A DNA stretch of 64,000 nucleotides from Pseudohongiella nitratireducens (GCF_001642735.1 NZ_LWHM01000032.1:111061-175060), one strand, 5' to 3'. Positions 9,976 to 18,966 are shown, counted from the first letter of the stretch. Made by a program: numbers and translations. Notes: generated by a model from the sequence alone, not told the origin.

Positions 9976-10066
9976 AAGCTCAAACAGTCCTCGCGTTTGA
10001 TCCGGAACAGGTAACAGGGAAAGGCGTGGCCTGATTGCTTCGCCGGGTGGGTGCAATGAAACGACC
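9885..10066 (-). repeat. Long hairpin element H3 (182 bp)
   Basis: Arms 9885-9909 and 10042-10066 are perfectly complementary over 25 bp. They differ from H2 at two positions, both matched by changes in the opposite arm. Deeper in the stem GGCCAC pairs with GTGGCC (GGTCAC/GTGACC in H1 and H2), and TTCCCTGT pairs with ACAGGGAA. The outer GGCACCAAGGTC motif on the minus strand is at 10062-10073. It overlaps the third tandem unit. Confidence 0.88.
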
Positions 10067-10181
10067 TTGGTGCCGGGTTTAAGGTGTGTGGCTTTATTTT
10101 CTGGACTATGTGGGTTTGTAGTTTTTTCAGAGTTTCAGGGCGGTTTAATGGAATGGCAAAGGATTGTGGCACCAAGGCCGT

Positions 10182-10351
10182 CGTACTTATATCGTCGCTC
10201 ATTCCAATAGGGCCGCGCTTTTTTCTTCTCTGGATGTTCGATAAAGTGCGAGCACTGTCCGAATCCCGAGCGGCTTTGCCGCGAGGATGAGTTGCGCAGC
10301 ACCGAACATCCAGAGAAGAAGGTGGCTGGAATGAGCGACGATATAAGTACG
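10182..10351 (+). repeat. Long hairpin element K1 (170 bp)
   Basis: Outer arms 10182-10205 and 10328-10351 are perfectly complementary over 24 bp. Inner arms 10223-10240 and 10303-10320 are perfect over 18 bp. The apex on the plus strand is GCGAGCACTGTCCGAAT, a GCGGC-TTT-GCCGC hairpin, then GATGAGTTGCGCAGCACC. The left flank GGCACCAAGGCCGTCGTAC has the same terminal motif as the H copies, in the opposite orientation. Stem sequence is unrelated to H1-H3. It ends 40 bp beyond the stop of the hydrolase at 10392. Confidence 0.87.
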
Positions 10352-10391
10352 GCGGCCGTTGCTAAGTAAATGGGTGAATTGCTGCAAAAGA

Positions 10392-11639
10392 TCAGTCCAG
10401 GAGCGCCTCATAAACCCGATTCTTGAAATCCTCCCGAAACCCATTCCCGCCCGAAGGTGAAACCTGAGCCATGATCACAGTTACCATATTGTTGACCGGA
10501 TCAATCCAGAAACGCGTGCCAGCCGAACCGTCCCACCAGACTTCGCCCTGGCTCACGGTGTGATCGTAGTTCTCTGGATGAAGTGCGTATGCGAATCCGC
10601 CCAGCGTCCAGCCCGATGCCGCCATGTAGCCGCCTCGGCCAATGGGTAACAGTTCGTCGGCTATGCTGTTCTCCATCATGAGTTCAACCGTTTCCGGCTT
10701 GAGTATGCGAGTGCCGTCGATCTCGCCACCGTTGAGGAAGAGCTGGGAGAAGCGTGCGAAATCAAGCGTAGTTGATAACAGCCCGACGCCACCTTCTACT
10801 AAAGGAACCTGTTCAGTAAATGGGATGTCTTCCATCTGATGAACCTGCAAGGTGCCATTGGCATCTGGACGGTAGACGGTTGCCAGGCGGTCAATGCGTG
10901 ACGGATCTGCCCAGAACACCGTGTCGGTCATGCCCAGTGGTCCGAATACCCGTTCTTCAAGAAACTGGTCGTAAGGCTGGTCTGACCAGATTTCAACTAA
11001 CCGTCCCAGAATGGTGGCGGAAATACCATAGCGGAAGCGCGTACCGGGATCATCGAAAAGCGGAACGCGAGCAGCATTATCTGTCATCTGTGCCAGCGTG
11101 ATAGATCGCAGGCGAACCTGTTCCTGTACATAAATATCTGAACTGCGACTACCTAACCCAGACGTATGGCGCATCAGATCGGCAACAGTGATGTCACCTT
11201 GTCGGGGGCGGGTTTCATCCATGTTGGGTGAAGCAGCGTCTTGAAAGACCTGCTGGTCTGCAAACTGTGGGAGATACTGGCTGATCGGGTCGTCCAGTTG
11301 GAACCTGCCTTCCTCCCAGAGGATCATGGCAGCCAGACTGCTGACCGGACGCGTCATGGAGTAAATACGAAATAGCGCATCTTCCGGCATCGGCGTATCT
11401 GAGGCGATATCCTGCTGCCCCAGTGCTTCCCGATAAACCAGCTTGCCATCTTTCAAAACAGCCGCCACAACACCGGCAATATGCTTCTGCTCAATATGCG
11501 CCTGAAGACTTTCAGTAGCGCGCTCAAGACCGGCGGAAGAAACCCCGACACTCTCAGGCGAAACAGCCTCAAAAGACTGTGAAACAGCAGCATGGGACAA
11601 CAGACCGAACGCGAACAAACCAAAAGCCAGCTTCTTCAT
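10392..11639 (-). CDS. Secreted beta-lactamase-fold serine hydrolase (class C / EstB type)
   Basis: Protein of 415 residues with a signal peptide (MKKLAFGLFAFGLLSHAAVSQS) and a beta-lactamase/family VIII esterase fold. The nucleophile motif reads YSMTRPVSSLA: the lysine of the usual SxxK is an arginine. The tyrosine motif (FRYGISATILGRLVE) and the C-terminal WWDGSAGTRFW block are present, so the fold is complete. The substrate cannot be told; esters or peptidoglycan fragments are typical. It stands alone between hairpin elements K1 and K2, inside the island that separates fba from serA. Confidence 0.8.
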   Translation of the reverse strand: MKKLAFGLFAFGLLSHAAVSQSFEAVSPESVGVSSAGLERATESLQAHIEQKHIAGVVAAVLKDGKLVYREALGQQDIASDTPMPEDALFRIYSMTRPVSSLAAMILWEEGRFQLDDPISQYLPQFADQQVFQDAASPNMDETRPRQGDITVADLMRHTSGLGSRSSDIYVQEQVRLRSITLAQMTDNAARVPLFDDPGTRFRYGISATILGRLVEIWSDQPYDQFLEERVFGPLGMTDTVFWADPSRIDRLATVYRPDANGTLQVHQMEDIPFTEQVPLVEGGVGLLSTTLDFARFSQLFLNGGEIDGTRILKPETVELMMENSIADELLPIGRGGYMAASGWTLGGFAYALHPENYDHTVSQGEVWWDGSAGTRFWIDPVNNMVTVIMAQVSPSGGNGFREDFKNRVYEALLD

Positions 11640-11745
11640 ACACCATCACCTGAAACGTTATACGTTGTTATTACCCCTCAATATATCCCACCTGCGACAC
11701 CACGAAAAGAACAGAACGGCACCACAGCCAAAATCATGCTACTAA

Positions 11746-11926
11746 GGGCGTTGTATGACCTCCTCAGGGTAAACCAGTAAAGCCACGTGTTCATCCGCAC
11801 AGCATGTTCGGAAATGAGCGAGCACTGTCCGAATCCCGAGCGGCAAAGCCGCGAGGTTGAGTTGCGCAGCGCCGAACATGCTGTGCGGATGGTGGCGGTT
11901 TACCCTGAGGAGGTCATACAGCGCCC
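11746..11926 (+). repeat. Long hairpin element K2 (181 bp)
   Basis: Outer arms 11746-11775 and 11897-11926 are complementary over 30 bp with one mismatch. Inner arms 11792-11811 and 11872-11891 are perfect over 20 bp. The apex is nearly identical to K1 (GAGCACTGTCCGAATCCCG, GCGGC/GCCGC stem, TTGAGTTGCGCAGCGCC), but the stems are unrelated to K1. The left flank ACTAAGGGCGTTGTAT matches 12 of 16 bases of the K1 terminus. The arms cover the region upstream of the hydrolase gene. Confidence 0.86.
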
Positions 11927-12040
11927 GTGCAATCGAGGGTGAGTTGCGCAGCACCGAACACCTTCAGTGAAAGGTGGCCGGGCTGTCTGGATTGATGGTG
12001 TGACGCCCGTGCAACTCGAGGTTGAGTTGCGCAGCGCCGC
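11927..12040 (+). repeat. Two partial right halves of the K-type element
   Basis: Two successive fragments carry CGCCCGTGCAA followed by GAGTTGCGCAGC(A/G)CCG, the right half of the K core. One is at about 11923-11960 and the other at about 12003-12040. They have no matching left halves. The second ends at the stop codon of serA. This mirrors the half-units at 9622-9857 and suggests repeated partial duplication. Confidence 0.65.
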
Positions 12041-13270
12041 CTACCAAAGCACCCGGCACTTGATGGTCCCATCAACACTGTTCAGCTTATCCAGCGCAAT
12101 GTCACTGTGCTCTTCATCAATATCCATCACCACATAACCAATTTTGTCATTGGTCTGCAGATACTGTGAGCGGATATTGATGCCATTGTCCGAGAACAGG
12201 CTGTTGATCTGGCTAAGTACACCTGGCACGTTTTCATGAATGTGCAGCAGACGGTGCATGTTCGGATGAGACGGAAGTGCCACTTCAGGGAAGTTGACTG
12301 ACGCCTGGGTCGAGCCATTGTCGCAGTAGCGTGTCAGTTTCTCTGCCACTTCCAGACCGATATTTTCTTGAGCCTCCATGGTGCTGCCACCAATGTGCGG
12401 GGTCAGGATGCAATTGTCATACTTGCGCAATGGTGAAATGAATTCGTCATCGTTGGAACGTGGCTCTACCGGGAATACATCGATGGCAGCGCCAGCGATC
12501 TGGTTGCGTTCCAGGGAGTCAGCCAGTGCGTCTATGTCGACGACTGTGCCGCGTGAGGCATTAATCAGAATACTGCCCTGCTTCATCCAGCTAATTTCAG
12601 TGGCGCCGATCATGTTGGCTGTCTGCGCCGTTTCGGGAACATGCAGGCTAATGATGTCGCAGGTTTCCATCAGCTCTTTGAGGCTGCCAACCTGTATGGC
12701 ATTGCCAAGTGGTAATTTGGTGATAATGTCGTATAGGTAGACTTTCATCCCCATGGATTCAGCCAGCACACTCAACTGAGAGCCAATATTACCGTAGCCG
12801 ACAATGCCGAGTTTTTTGCCACGGGTTTCAAATGAACCCTTGGCATGCTTTTGCCATTCGCCACGATGAGCAGCAGCGTTCTTTTGAGGGATGCCACGTA
12901 GCAACAGGATGATCTGGCCAATGACCAGTTCAGCAACACTGCGAGTATTGGAATAAGGCGCGTTGAATACTGGAACACCCTTTACCAGTGCCGCATTGAG
13001 GTCCACCTGGTTGGTGCCAATGCAGAAACAGCCAACAGCCAGCAGTTTTCTCGCGGATGCAAAGACCTTCTCGTTTAGTTGGGTCCGGGAACGAATGCCT
13101 ACGAAGTGAGCATCCTTGATCTTCTCAATCAGTTCGTCTTCGGACAAGGAAGTCTTGAGGTACTCGATATTGGTATAGCCAGCAGCATTGAGGCTATCAA
13201 TGGCGCTTTGGTGTACGCCTTCGAGCAGCAAAAAGCGGATTTTGCTTTTATCCAGTGAAGTCGGTTTCAT
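12041..13270 (-). CDS. serA: D-3-phosphoglycerate dehydrogenase
   Basis: First enzyme of serine synthesis, oxidising 3-phosphoglycerate with NAD. The 409 residues match the E. coli-type enzyme, with an ACT domain for serine feedback at the C-terminus (about 335-409). The dinucleotide motif GIVGYGNIGSQLS lies near residue 155, and the catalytic-domain blocks NASRGTVVDIDAL and TPHIGGSTMEAQ are present. It is divergent from a D-2-hydroxyglutarate dehydrogenase gene, a pairing that fits the known side reaction of SerA with 2-oxoglutarate. Confidence 0.96.
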   Translation of the reverse strand: MKPTSLDKSKIRFLLLEGVHQSAIDSLNAAGYTNIEYLKTSLSEDELIEKIKDAHFVGIRSRTQLNEKVFASARKLLAVGCFCIGTNQVDLNAALVKGVPVFNAPYSNTRSVAELVIGQIILLLRGIPQKNAAAHRGEWQKHAKGSFETRGKKLGIVGYGNIGSQLSVLAESMGMKVYLYDIITKLPLGNAIQVGSLKELMETCDIISLHVPETAQTANMIGATEISWMKQGSILINASRGTVVDIDALADSLERNQIAGAAIDVFPVEPRSNDDEFISPLRKYDNCILTPHIGGSTMEAQENIGLEVAEKLTRYCDNGSTQASVNFPEVALPSHPNMHRLLHIHENVPGVLSQINSLFSDNGINIRSQYLQTNDKIGYVVMDIDEEHSDIALDKLNSVDGTIKCRVLW

Positions 13271-13385
13271 AGTGGGGCCGTATCTCTTGAGTGTTGCGAA
13301 TCGGTTTGGATGCGCCAGTTTTCAGGCGCGCTATGTTAACATATCCCGTTTTCTACGTCCGCAGCTTGCAAAGGTATTCCTGGTA

Positions 13386-14798
13386 ATGAGCATTATGCAA
13401 CAGTCATTGTTGGTCGCCCTGGCCGAAATTGTTGGTGCCGACAGAGTGTTAACTGACGCTGAGTCGTTAGCGCATTACGGTAAAGACTGGACTCGGATGA
13501 TCGAGCCAGCTCCTTCGGCGATCGTTTTTCCTGGCAGTGCCGAAGAAGTCCAGGCCCTGGTTAAACTGGCAAACGAGCATAAGTTTGCGGTGGTGCCTTC
13601 CGGTGGCCGGACCGGATTAAGCGGCGGTGCGGTAGCCAGTCAGGGCGAGGTGGTCATCGCCTTTGATCGCATGAACCAGATTCTGGACTTTAGTGCGGTT
13701 GATCGTCAGGTGGTTTGTCAGCCAGGTGTGGTCACTGAGCAATTACAGCAGTTTGCTGAAGATAAAGGGCTGTTCTACCCAGTCGACTTTGCTTCATCTG
13801 GTTCCAGCCAGCTCGGTGGTAATGTGGCCACCAATGCTGGTGGCATTAAAGTGATTCGCTATGGTCTGACCCGGGACTGGGTGATGGGTATGAAAGTCGT
13901 CACTGGTACTGGCGAAATGCTGACGTTGAACCAGGGGCTGGTGAAAAATGCCACGGGTTACGATCTGCGTCACCTCTTTATTGGTTCTGAAGGCACTTTG
14001 GGGATGATCGTGGAACTGACCATGGGGCTGGCAGCAGCACCCAAGGACCCCACTGTGCTGGTGCTGGGCCTTGAGAGTATGGAAGCGTCAATGTCAGTCC
14101 TGCAGACATTCCAGGACAATATGCCGATTACGGCGTTTGAATTCTTCTCAGAAAAAGCGCTCGGTCATGTCATGGAAGAAAAAGGCCTGCCGCGTCCGTT
14201 TGAGACGGCAACCGACTACTATGCGCTGATTGAGTTTGAGAATACCGGAGAAGCCGCCATGGATGCCGCCATGGCGGTGTTTGAGAAATGCATGGAAGAA
14301 GGCTGGGTGCTGGATGGCACCATGAGCCAGAGCACGTCCCAGGCGGAGAACTTGTGGCGTCTGCGTGAAGATATCTCGGAAACCATCTCCAAATTCACAC
14401 CTTACAAGAATGATATTTCTGTTCAGGTGTCTCAGGTGCCGGCTTTCCTGAAAGAAGTGGATGAAGTGGTCTCCGCCCAGTATCCCGATTTCGAGATCAT
14501 CTGGTTTGGCCATATTGGTGACGGTAATGTGCACCTGAATATACTGAAGCCCGATGATCTGGATAAAGACACGTTCTTTAAACAGTGCAATGAGGTCAGC
14601 AAAGACGTTTTTGCCGCCGTTAAGCGCTTCAAGGGCAGTGTGTCAGCTGAACACGGCGTTGGTTTGCTGAAAAAACCTTATCTGGCTTATAGCCGAAGTG
14701 AGGCGGAAATCGCCTGCATGAAGCAATTAAAGCAGGTGTTTGATCCCGCTAACGTCCTGAATCCGGGGAAAATATTCGATCAGGACCAGAAAATGTGA
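13386..14798 (+). CDS. FAD-linked D-2-hydroxyglutarate dehydrogenase
   Basis: Protein of 470 residues in the FAD_binding_4/FAD-oxidase_C family (D-lactate and D-2-hydroxyglutarate dehydrogenases). The FAD-binding segment VPSGGRTGLSGGAV is near residue 75, and the C-terminal metal/substrate blocks FGHIGDGNVHLN and SAEHGVGLLK are present. I place the start at 13386 (MSIMQQSLL); a second ATG 9 bp later is equally possible. Divergence from serA supports D-2-hydroxyglutarate as substrate. In Pseudomonas this enzyme removes D-2-hydroxyglutarate formed by SerA and so drives serine synthesis. Confidence 0.88.
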   Translation: MSIMQQSLLVALAEIVGADRVLTDAESLAHYGKDWTRMIEPAPSAIVFPGSAEEVQALVKLANEHKFAVVPSGGRTGLSGGAVASQGEVVIAFDRMNQILDFSAVDRQVVCQPGVVTEQLQQFAEDKGLFYPVDFASSGSSQLGGNVATNAGGIKVIRYGLTRDWVMGMKVVTGTGEMLTLNQGLVKNATGYDLRHLFIGSEGTLGMIVELTMGLAAAPKDPTVLVLGLESMEASMSVLQTFQDNMPITAFEFFSEKALGHVMEEKGLPRPFETATDYYALIEFENTGEAAMDAAMAVFEKCMEEGWVLDGTMSQSTSQAENLWRLREDISETISKFTPYKNDISVQVSQVPAFLKEVDEVVSAQYPDFEIIWFGHIGDGNVHLNILKPDDLDKDTFFKQCNEVSKDVFAAVKRFKGSVSAEHGVGLLKKPYLAYSRSEAEIACMKQLKQVFDPANVLNPGKIFDQDQKM

Positions 14799-14968
14799 TC
14801 GCCGTCACGTTTTGCTGTGAAAAAATCACAAAAAACCGACCAAAAAGTGGCATTTTTGCTTGCATTGTATTCCCAGCGACAAATTTAGGCGGTACACTGC
14901 TTTGAGAAGTCGATGTTGACTTCAGCGGTTGTAGCCGGAAAGCGCGGCCGGGTAATTAAAACAGAAAT

Positions 14969-14996
14969 GGGGGCGCCAGCTTTCTGGCCCAACCCC
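14969..14996 (+). promoter_or_regulatory. Hairpin in the long leader of the cold shock gene
   Basis: About 220 bp separate the upstream gene from the cold shock gene. Just before the ribosome site the leader folds GCCAG-CTTT-CTGGC, extended by GGGG against CCCC. Cold shock leaders commonly act as RNA thermoswitches, and the long untranslated stretch fits. The fold is seen; the regulatory role is inferred. Confidence 0.4.
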
Positions 14997-15018
14997 TTAG
15001 AAAGAGCAAGAGAGCAAT

Positions 15019-15228
15019 ATGTCACAGCAAGTAGAAGGTACCGTTAAGTGGTTCAATGATGAAAAAGGCTTCGGCTTCATTGAACAGGAAGGTGGGAAGG
15101 ACGTATTCGTCCATTTTAGTGCCATTAACGGTACTGGAAGAAGAACGCTGCTTGAAGGCCAAAAAGTTACGATGGAAGTAACTCAAGGCCAAAAAGGCCC
15201 CCAGGCGGAGAACGTTACTCCTCTGTAA
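15019..15228 (+). CDS. Cold shock protein, CspA family
   Basis: Single cold-shock domain of 69 residues that binds single-stranded RNA and DNA. Both RNA-binding motifs are visible (KGFGFI at about 18-23 and VFVHF at about 29-33). It opens with the usual [14 protein letters not shown] stretch. The gene stands alone with a long leader and a strong terminator, as cold shock genes usually do. Which paralogue it is cannot be decided from one gene. Confidence 0.95.
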   Translation: MSQQVEGTVKWFNDEKGFGFIEQEGGKDVFVHFSAINGTGRRTLLEGQKVTMEVTQGQKGPQAENVTPL

Positions 15229-15235
15229 TACAAAG

Positions 15236-15267
15236 AACGCAGGGCGTCAAACCCCTGCGTTTTTTTA
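15236..15267 (+). terminator. Rho-independent terminator of the cold shock gene
   Basis: AACGCAGGG pairs with CCCTGCGTT around a short loop and is followed directly by seven T. It starts 8 bp after the cold shock gene. Confidence 0.9.
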
Positions 15268-15368
15268 TTCCGGTGCAGTAACCCGGTAAACATCGGACAC
15301 TTCAGAGATACTGGCTGACAAGTGCAGGTAAGATTTGCTGTCTGAAAAATCAGGCAAATAATCCCTTC

Positions 15369-16043
15369 TTACTTGGCAGTAAGCGTCTTGATGCCGCCTT
15401 TTGTCCCGAGAATCAGCTGATCAGCAGGCCTGATGGCAAACAGACCATTGGTAACCACGCCGGTTATCTGGTTCAGTTTTGTTTCAAGTTCTCTTGGGTC
15501 AACGATACTCATGTGATGAATATCGAGAATGATATTGCCGTTGTCCGTGACAAAACCGTCCCGGTAGACCGGGTCCCCACCCAACTTGACGATCTCCCGG
15601 CCAACATGACTGCGAGCCATTGGAATCACTTCCACGGGTAGCGGGAATTCGCCCAGGATATCCACCTGCTTACTTTCATCTGCGATACAGACAAATTCCC
15701 TGGCGACTGCGGCGATGATTTTTTCCCGTGTCAGTGCGCCGCCACCGCCCTTGATCAGATGCAGGTAGGGATTGGTTTCATCAGCACCGTCCACATAAAT
15801 ACTGACTTCGCTGGCTGCATTCAGATCAATAACCTCGATGTTCAGGGCTTTTAATCGACGGGCAGTTTCTTCGGAGCTGGCAACAGTGGCCGGAATGTCA
15901 TCACGAAACTCACCCAGGTACTCGATGAAGTAGTTGGCGGTTGAACCAGTGCCGACGCCGATCACAGAGTCGCTGTGCAGTCGCTCCTTAACGTAGTCTG
16001 CGGCGGCCTTGGCAACTGCTTTCTTCAATTCGTTCTGATCCAT
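15369..16043 (-). CDS. rpiA: Ribose-5-phosphate isomerase A
   Basis: Interconverts ribose-5-phosphate and ribulose-5-phosphate. I start it at 16043 ([18 protein letters not shown]), which aligns with the E. coli start and gives 224 residues; an in-frame ATG at 16067 would add 8. Visible blocks are [13 protein letters not shown], the catalytic [16 protein letters not shown] and the C-terminal [11 protein letters not shown]. It is divergent from ilvA, as in Pseudomonas. A second, unrelated isomerase of the RpiB type lies at 59457. Confidence 0.95.
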   Translation of the reverse strand: MDQNELKKAVAKAAADYVKERLHSDSVIGVGTGSTANYFIEYLGEFRDDIPATVASSEETARRLKALNIEVIDLNAASEVSIYVDGADETNPYLHLIKGGGGALTREKIIAAVAREFVCIADESKQVDILGEFPLPVEVIPMARSHVGREIVKLGGDPVYRDGFVTDNGNIILDIHHMSIVDPRELETKLNQITGVVTNGLFAIRPADQLILGTKGGIKTLTAK

Positions 16044-16188
16044 AATAGAGGCCTGTGGCTGGGTCATTGGATTTAGTGTCTTTGGATTTAGCGAGTGCTG
16101 AACGCTATCATGGTGGCAATGATAGCCTCCGTCATCGTGGAATGCCAAACACAATGCACGGTGTCAGGCTTAACATGTTGGGAGAATT

Positions 16189-17706
16189 ATGGAAAAAGTC
16201 ATCAAAGCGATCCTGTCAGCCAATGTCTACGACGTGGCAATTCAGACGCCGCTGCAACACGCCCAATCACTGAGTCGGCGCTTGCAAAACGACATTTTGC
16301 TTAAACGGGAAGATTTACAACCCGTGTTCAGCTTTAAGCTGCGTGGGGCCTACAATCGAATGGCTGCGCTAAGTCCGGAAGCCGCGCAACGTGGTGTGAT
16401 TGCGGCCAGTGCTGGCAATCACGCCCAGGGTGTGGCGCTGGCAGGCAAGACGCTGGGCATCAAGACAGTGATTGTGATGCCGGTTACCACGCCGGCGATT
16501 AAAGTGAATGCCGTCAGGCAGCGCGGTGGTGAGGTTAAGCTTCATGGAGATACCTATAATGATGCCGCAGCCTTTGCCAAACAGCTGGTGAATGAAAAGG
16601 GCTATACCTTCGTACATGCCTTTGATGACCCGTTGGTTATTGCTGGGCAGGGCACTGTCGGGGTGGAAATGCTGCGACAGCACAGTGGAAAAATGGACGC
16701 CATTTTTGTTCCTGTCGGTGGTGGTGGTCTTATGGCCGGGATGGCAGCCTACATTAAGTATTTGCGGCCAGAGATAAAAATGATCGCTGTGGAGGCAGAA
16801 GATTCGGCCTGTCTGCAACTGGCAATGCAGGACGGTCGGCGCAGTAAATTAAAACAGGTAGGTCTGTTCGCCGATGGTGTGGCAGTTAACCAGATCGGGC
16901 AACATACGTTCCGGATTCTCAAATCTTGCGTTGACGATGTCATTACCGTGACCACGGATGAAATTTGTGCAGCGGTCAAGGATATCTTTGATGATACCCG
17001 CGCCGTCACAGAACCGGCTGGTGCATTGGCACTTGCTGGTATCAAGAAGTATGTACGCACTTCGGGTGTAAAAGGTCAGATGTTGGCTGCGGTGGTGTCT
17101 GGCGCCAATGTTAACTTTGACCGGCTGAGTCACATTGCTGAACGGGCTGAGTTGGGTGAATCCCGTGAAGCTGTACTGGCGGTGACGATTCCGGAACAGC
17201 CGGGTAGCTTTCGGGCATTTTCACAGCTGTTGGGGCGGCGCAACGTGACGGAATTCAATTATCGCTTCGGTGATAGTGATGAGGCGAAAATTTTTGTCGG
17301 CGTTGAAGTGCCTGATGGCTTGGCCGGACGGCAGGCGCTGCTCAAAGAGTTAGCCGATAATGGCCTGCAGGCTCATGATATGACAGACAATGAAGTGGCC
17401 AAAGGGCATATTCGTCATATGGTGGGTGGGCCCAGTCACAGAGCAATTCATGAGCGGGTATTTCGCTTTGAATTTCCCGAAAGACCCGGCGCTTTGAGTA
17501 ATTTTCTGAATCTGCTGGGCAGCCGCTGGAACATCTCCATGTTCCACTATCGCAACCATGGTGCAGCCTACGGGCGTGTGCTGGCAGGTATTCAAGTGCC
17601 TGGGAGTGATAGCAAAGCGTTTGATCAGTTCTTGCGGGAGATTGGTTATCCCTGCCAGGAAGAGACGCAGAATGTTGCCTATCAAACATTCCTGGCAGGG
17701 GCGTAG
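16189..17706 (+). CDS. ilvA: Threonine ammonia-lyase, biosynthetic
   Basis: PLP enzyme that deaminates threonine to 2-oxobutyrate, the first step to isoleucine. It has 505 residues. The PLP lysine is in FSFKLRGAYN (about residue 50), followed by the SAGNHAQGVAL and VPVGGGGLMAGM phosphate loops. Two ACT-like regulatory domains occupy about residues 325-505 (PEQPGSFRAF and PERPGALSNF), so it is the isoleucine-inhibited anabolic form. GGGAG precedes the start. Confidence 0.96.
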   Translation: MEKVIKAILSANVYDVAIQTPLQHAQSLSRRLQNDILLKREDLQPVFSFKLRGAYNRMAALSPEAAQRGVIAASAGNHAQGVALAGKTLGIKTVIVMPVTTPAIKVNAVRQRGGEVKLHGDTYNDAAAFAKQLVNEKGYTFVHAFDDPLVIAGQGTVGVEMLRQHSGKMDAIFVPVGGGGLMAGMAAYIKYLRPEIKMIAVEAEDSACLQLAMQDGRRSKLKQVGLFADGVAVNQIGQHTFRILKSCVDDVITVTTDEICAAVKDIFDDTRAVTEPAGALALAGIKKYVRTSGVKGQMLAAVVSGANVNFDRLSHIAERAELGESREAVLAVTIPEQPGSFRAFSQLLGRRNVTEFNYRFGDSDEAKIFVGVEVPDGLAGRQALLKELADNGLQAHDMTDNEVAKGHIRHMVGGPSHRAIHERVFRFEFPERPGALSNFLNLLGSRWNISMFHYRNHGAAYGRVLAGIQVPGSDSKAFDQFLREIGYPCQEETQNVAYQTFLAGA

Positions 17707-17731
17707 AGTCCGCTGATTGGATCAGCCAACA

Positions 17732-18046
17732 TTAGCCAAGGTAAGAGCAACAGTAGTCGACAACGGTTTTGATTTTGATATCAAAACCGGAGTTGGCGGG
17801 TACTTCAAAGCTGTCGCCACCGGTGATTTTGCGCCAGATATCTTCTCCTGGCAGTAAGATTTCCAGGTCACCGGCCAGAATTTCCATGATTTCCTTCTTC
17901 TCGGTGCCGAAATGGTATTCACCCGGCATCATGATGCCCAGCGTTTTGATGTCGCCATTGGCGAACTCGACAACACGGCTGGTCACTTTGCCGTCATAGT
18001 AGATGTTGGCTGCTTTGACGACAGTCACGTTTTCAAATTTACTCAT
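17732..18046 (-). CDS. ppnP: Pyrimidine/purine nucleoside phosphorylase (DUF1255)
   Basis: Small cupin of 104 residues of the YaiE/PpnP family, which phosphorolyses a wide range of nucleosides. The family blocks [31 protein letters not shown] and the cupin core [12 protein letters not shown] are present, ending in YCCSYLG. It is convergent with ilvA (25 bp apart) and lies 59 bp downstream of psd on the same strand. Confidence 0.92.
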   Translation of the reverse strand: MSKFENVTVVKAANIYYDGKVTSRVVEFANGDIKTLGIMMPGEYHFGTEKKEIMEILAGDLEILLPGEDIWRKITGGDSFEVPANSGFDIKIKTVVDYCCSYLG

Positions 18047-18105
18047 TGTAAAGTTCCGTTAAGTTAGGTTCCGTTAATTTGCATTTTTTGCATGGCAAAT
18101 GCTTG

Positions 18106-18966
18106 TTAGTAGGTGCCAAAGTACTGCCCCATTTGTACCGGTTGCCCGGCTCGCATATCAGCAGAAATCTGGCCAGTGTTGGGGCCAAGCAGCACAATGA
18201 CTGTCGAGCCCAGAAGAAAGCGGCCCATTTCTTCGCCGCGAAGGAGTTGTCGCTCAGTGCCATCGGCACTGTGATCCTGCTTTTGTGGCTGATTGCCTGC
18301 AGGTGCGCTGATGCCTGGCCAGGCCGTTTCTATACCCGCCACAATCATGGCGCCAACCAGCACCAGCGACATCGGGCCTGACGGCGTTTCGAAATGGCAG
18401 ATCAGTCTTTCATTGCGAGCAAACAAACGGTCCACTCCGGCTGCTGTAGCCTGATTGACCGAGAATAATTTGCCAGGAATGTAGTGAGTCTTCACTAGCC
18501 TTCCGTCGCACGGCATGTGGACACGATGATAGTCTTTGGGAGAAAGATAAACCGTTGCAAACTGGCCGTCGATATAGCGCTCTGCCCAGTCTCTGTCTTC
18601 ACCAAGCAGTGCCTGGATCGAATAATGCCGACCTTTCGCCTGCAGGATGGCCCTGCCTTCAATGCGTCCCGCCTGACTGATTTCACCATCAGCCGGACAT
18701 ACCAGGCTATGTGGTTTCTGGCTAAGCGGGCGTGCATCTGCCTTGAGTGCACGGGTAAAGAAATCATTAAAGCTTGCGTAAGCGTTGGGGTCAGGCTGGG
18801 CCGCCTCAGCCATGTTCACCTGATAACGATTGGCAAACCAGCCAATAAAGCTGTTTTTTACCCAGCTGACCCGGCTGCTGGCCAGCAGGCCAACGCAACG
18901 GGACAGCAGGTGCTGGGGCGTTACATGTTGCAACGCAATAAATGCTTTTTCCGTCAAAGTAGGCAC
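18106..18966 (-). CDS. psd: Phosphatidylserine decarboxylase proenzyme
   Basis: Membrane-associated enzyme that makes phosphatidylethanolamine. The proenzyme cleaves itself at the LGST motif, here between Gly253 and Ser254, to form the pyruvoyl cofactor. I choose the GTG at 18966 (MPTLTEKAFIALQH, 286 residues) because AGGA lies 6 bp upstream and the sequence before it has no family likeness. The catalytic histidine block KDYHRVHMPCDG is present. In E. coli and Pseudomonas psd also lies near rsgA and orn. Confidence 0.92.
   Translation of the reverse strand: MPTLTEKAFIALQHVTPQHLLSRCVGLLASSRVSWVKNSFIGWFANRYQVNMAEAAQPDPNAYASFNDFFTRALKADARPLSQKPHSLVCPADGEISQAGRIEGRAILQAKGRHYSIQALLGEDRDWAERYIDGQFATVYLSPKDYHRVHMPCDGRLVKTHYIPGKLFSVNQATAAGVDRLFARNERLICHFETPSGPMSLVLVGAMIVAGIETAWPGISAPAGNQPQKQDHSADGTERQLLRGEEMGRFLLGSTVIVLLGPNTGQISADMRAGQPVQMGQYFGTY

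Noticed and set aside
9642..10034. Overlapping open frames of about 95-130 codons in all three plus frames over the tandem units
   Set aside because: They follow the 118-bp repeat, have no ribosome site or family likeness, and shift frame with each unit. They are repeat artefacts.
8396..12040. Classical integron attC sites for the H and K hairpins
   Set aside because: They lack the GTTRRRY/RYYYAAC end boxes seen in the true attC sites at 60-63 kb.
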